Program-made: the position numbers and the translations under genes
The notes under the pieces: generated by a model
The model's input: only the letters and a program-made list of their open reading frames with translations
What the model was told of the DNA's origin: nothing
The model's database searches: none
Part shown: in pieces, positions 13,634 to 14,367 of the stretch
How the letters are laid out: the number at the start of each line of letters is the position of its first letter
Position numbering within the stretch: the first letter of the stretch is position 1
Assembly: GCA_019243975.1 (NCBI GenBank)
Contig: JAFATL010000553.1
Location: 1-14,367, forward strand
Direction of reading: 5' to 3'
DNA: 14,367 nucleotides
Source: Actinomycetota bacterium
Lineage (GTDB): Bacteria > Actinomycetota > Acidimicrobiia > Acidimicrobiales > JAFATL01

Positions 13634-14367
13634 GTGCGCAGGGTTGGGCACGTGGTGCTGGGGATCGCGCTTCTGACGTTGGCCGGCTGCGGCGCGCGTT
13701 GGTCGGCGAGCGAGCGGGCGGCCGTCATCGCCAACCACTTCGGGCCGCGCAACGGAGCCGTCCGCGCCGGGTCTTCGACCGCCGCGTCGACCGACGCGGC
13801 GACCGACACGGTCGGAGCAGGGGCCGCTGACAACGCCGGGCCGACGGCGGCAGGCGGGCCCGTCGCGGCAACGAAAGCCGATGCAGTCAAGACCGCGACC
13901 GGGCAGCAGGCCGCCCGCGGTGCGCAGCCGTGCGCGGCCCACTCCGACGCGCCCGGGGTGACCGACAGCACCGTCACCGTCGGCACGATCTCGACGCTGT
14001 CCGGGCCGGTGCCCGGCCTCGGCGAGAGCTCGCAAGGCGCCGCCCGCGCCTACGTCGCCTATATGAACTCGAAGGGCGGCGTGTGCGGGCGCAAGGTCGA
14101 CCTCAAGACGGGGGACGACGGGTACGACGCAGGTCGGTACCGGGCCCTGGTCACCGAGTTCAACCCGAAGATCCTCGGCATCGTCGGCGGGCTGGCGGCC
14201 GGCGACGGCGACGGCGCGGCCCTGGTGACCCAGTACGGCATGCCGGTCGTCTCCCTCCCAACGGCCGACTCCATGTCAGCCGCACCGGTCGTGTTCGACA
14301 CCAACCCGCCGTACAAGGACACCCACCAGCCCACCAAGAAGACGCAGTACCTCTTCGACCACGGGGT
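13634..14367 (+). CDS. Lipoprotein ABC substrate-binding protein, Leu/Ile/Val type (3' end missing)
   Basis: The frame is open to the window edge: 244 codons plus two bases. The N-terminus is a lipoprotein signal: M-R-R, a hydrophobic stretch (V-V-L-G-I-A-L-L-T) and lipobox L-A-G-C with Cys19 for lipidation, so the mature protein is anchored outside the cytoplasmic membrane. Residues about 20-110 are an Ala/Thr/Gly-rich low-complexity linker. The type I binding fold starts near 116 with T-V-T-V-G-T-I-S-T-L-S-G-P and continues through G-A-A-R-A-Y-V-A-Y-M-N and G-G-V-C-G-R-K-V; Cys in this last loop may pair with an earlier Cys near 106. The family delivers amino acids or other small organic ligands to an ABC importer. 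The GTG at 13634 is preferred because it directly precedes the signal sequence and follows a -10 box by 6 nt. Confidence 0.88.
   Translation, partial: MRRVGHVVLGIALLTLAGCGARWSASERAAVIANHFGPRNGAVRAGSSTAASTDAATDTVGAGAADNAGPTAAGGPVAATKADAVKTATGQQAARGAQPCAAHSDAPGVTDSTVTVGTISTLSGPVPGLGESSQGAARAYVAYMNSKGGVCGRKVDLKTGDDGYDAGRYRALVTEFNPKILGIVGGLAAGDGDGAALVTQYGMPVVSLPTADSMSAAPVVFDTNPPYKDTHQPTKKTQYLFDHG

Overview
The window is high-GC DNA with dense genes, short intergenic gaps, GTG and TTG starts and many ATGA or TGATG-type overlaps. A DUF222/13E12-type HNH protein, a LexA box of the GAAC-N4-GTTC type, an AveC-like membrane protein, CxxHxxC ferredoxin and P450 genes, and TANNNT-type -10 boxes all point to an actinomycetote. 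The class Acidimicrobiia is my best guess (inference; no rRNA or marker gene is present).

Layout. (1) 1-2321, plus strand: the 3' part of an unrecognised two-repeat, Cys-rich protein, then a complete cytochrome P450. (2) 2331-3257, minus: a short-chain dehydrogenase (SDR) of the NDLGG type, convergent with the P450. (3) 3309-5758, plus: a NorD/CbbO-like von Willebrand A protein and a NorQ/CbbQ-like AAA+ ATPase, translationally coupled, with no obvious client enzyme in the window. (4) 5821-7539: a ketopantoate-reductase-family enzyme (minus) divergent from a TetR regulator (plus). (5) 7572-8897, minus: the DUF222/HNH gene, with a LexA-type operator inside its promoter and two in-frame palindromic repeats inside its coding region. 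(6) 9013-12171, plus: an apparent operon of a signal-less substrate-binding-fold protein, an AveC-like seven-helix membrane protein and a second SDR, each overlapping the next. (7) 12104-13572, minus: a small P450-type ferredoxin followed by a double TetR regulator carrying two complete TetR modules. (8) 13634 to the end, plus: the 5' part of a lipoprotein substrate-binding protein (Leu/Ile/Val type) cut by the window edge.

How the genes may work together. P450, ferredoxin, two SDRs, AveC-like protein, two TetR-family repressors and two substrate-binding proteins are typical of actinobacterial lipid, steroid or terpenoid-type catabolic or modification islands. No substrate can be named from the sequence. 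The P450 and ferredoxin could be redox partners although they lie 11 kb apart. The NorQ/NorD pair is a metalloenzyme-activating chaperone system whose target is probably elsewhere.

The least expected signals are regulatory. Five genes (SDR 1, VWA, DUF222/HNH, ferredoxin, lipoprotein) have a TANNNT -10 hexamer followed by exactly 6 nt and then the start codon, which predicts leaderless mRNAs. In four of them a -35-like hexamer lies exactly 17 nt further upstream, and in the DUF222 gene that 17-nt spacer contains the LexA box. No rRNA, tRNA, CRISPR array, insertion sequence or convincing intrinsic terminator was seen. The only gene-free stretches are short (at most about 115 bp) and are described with the promoters.
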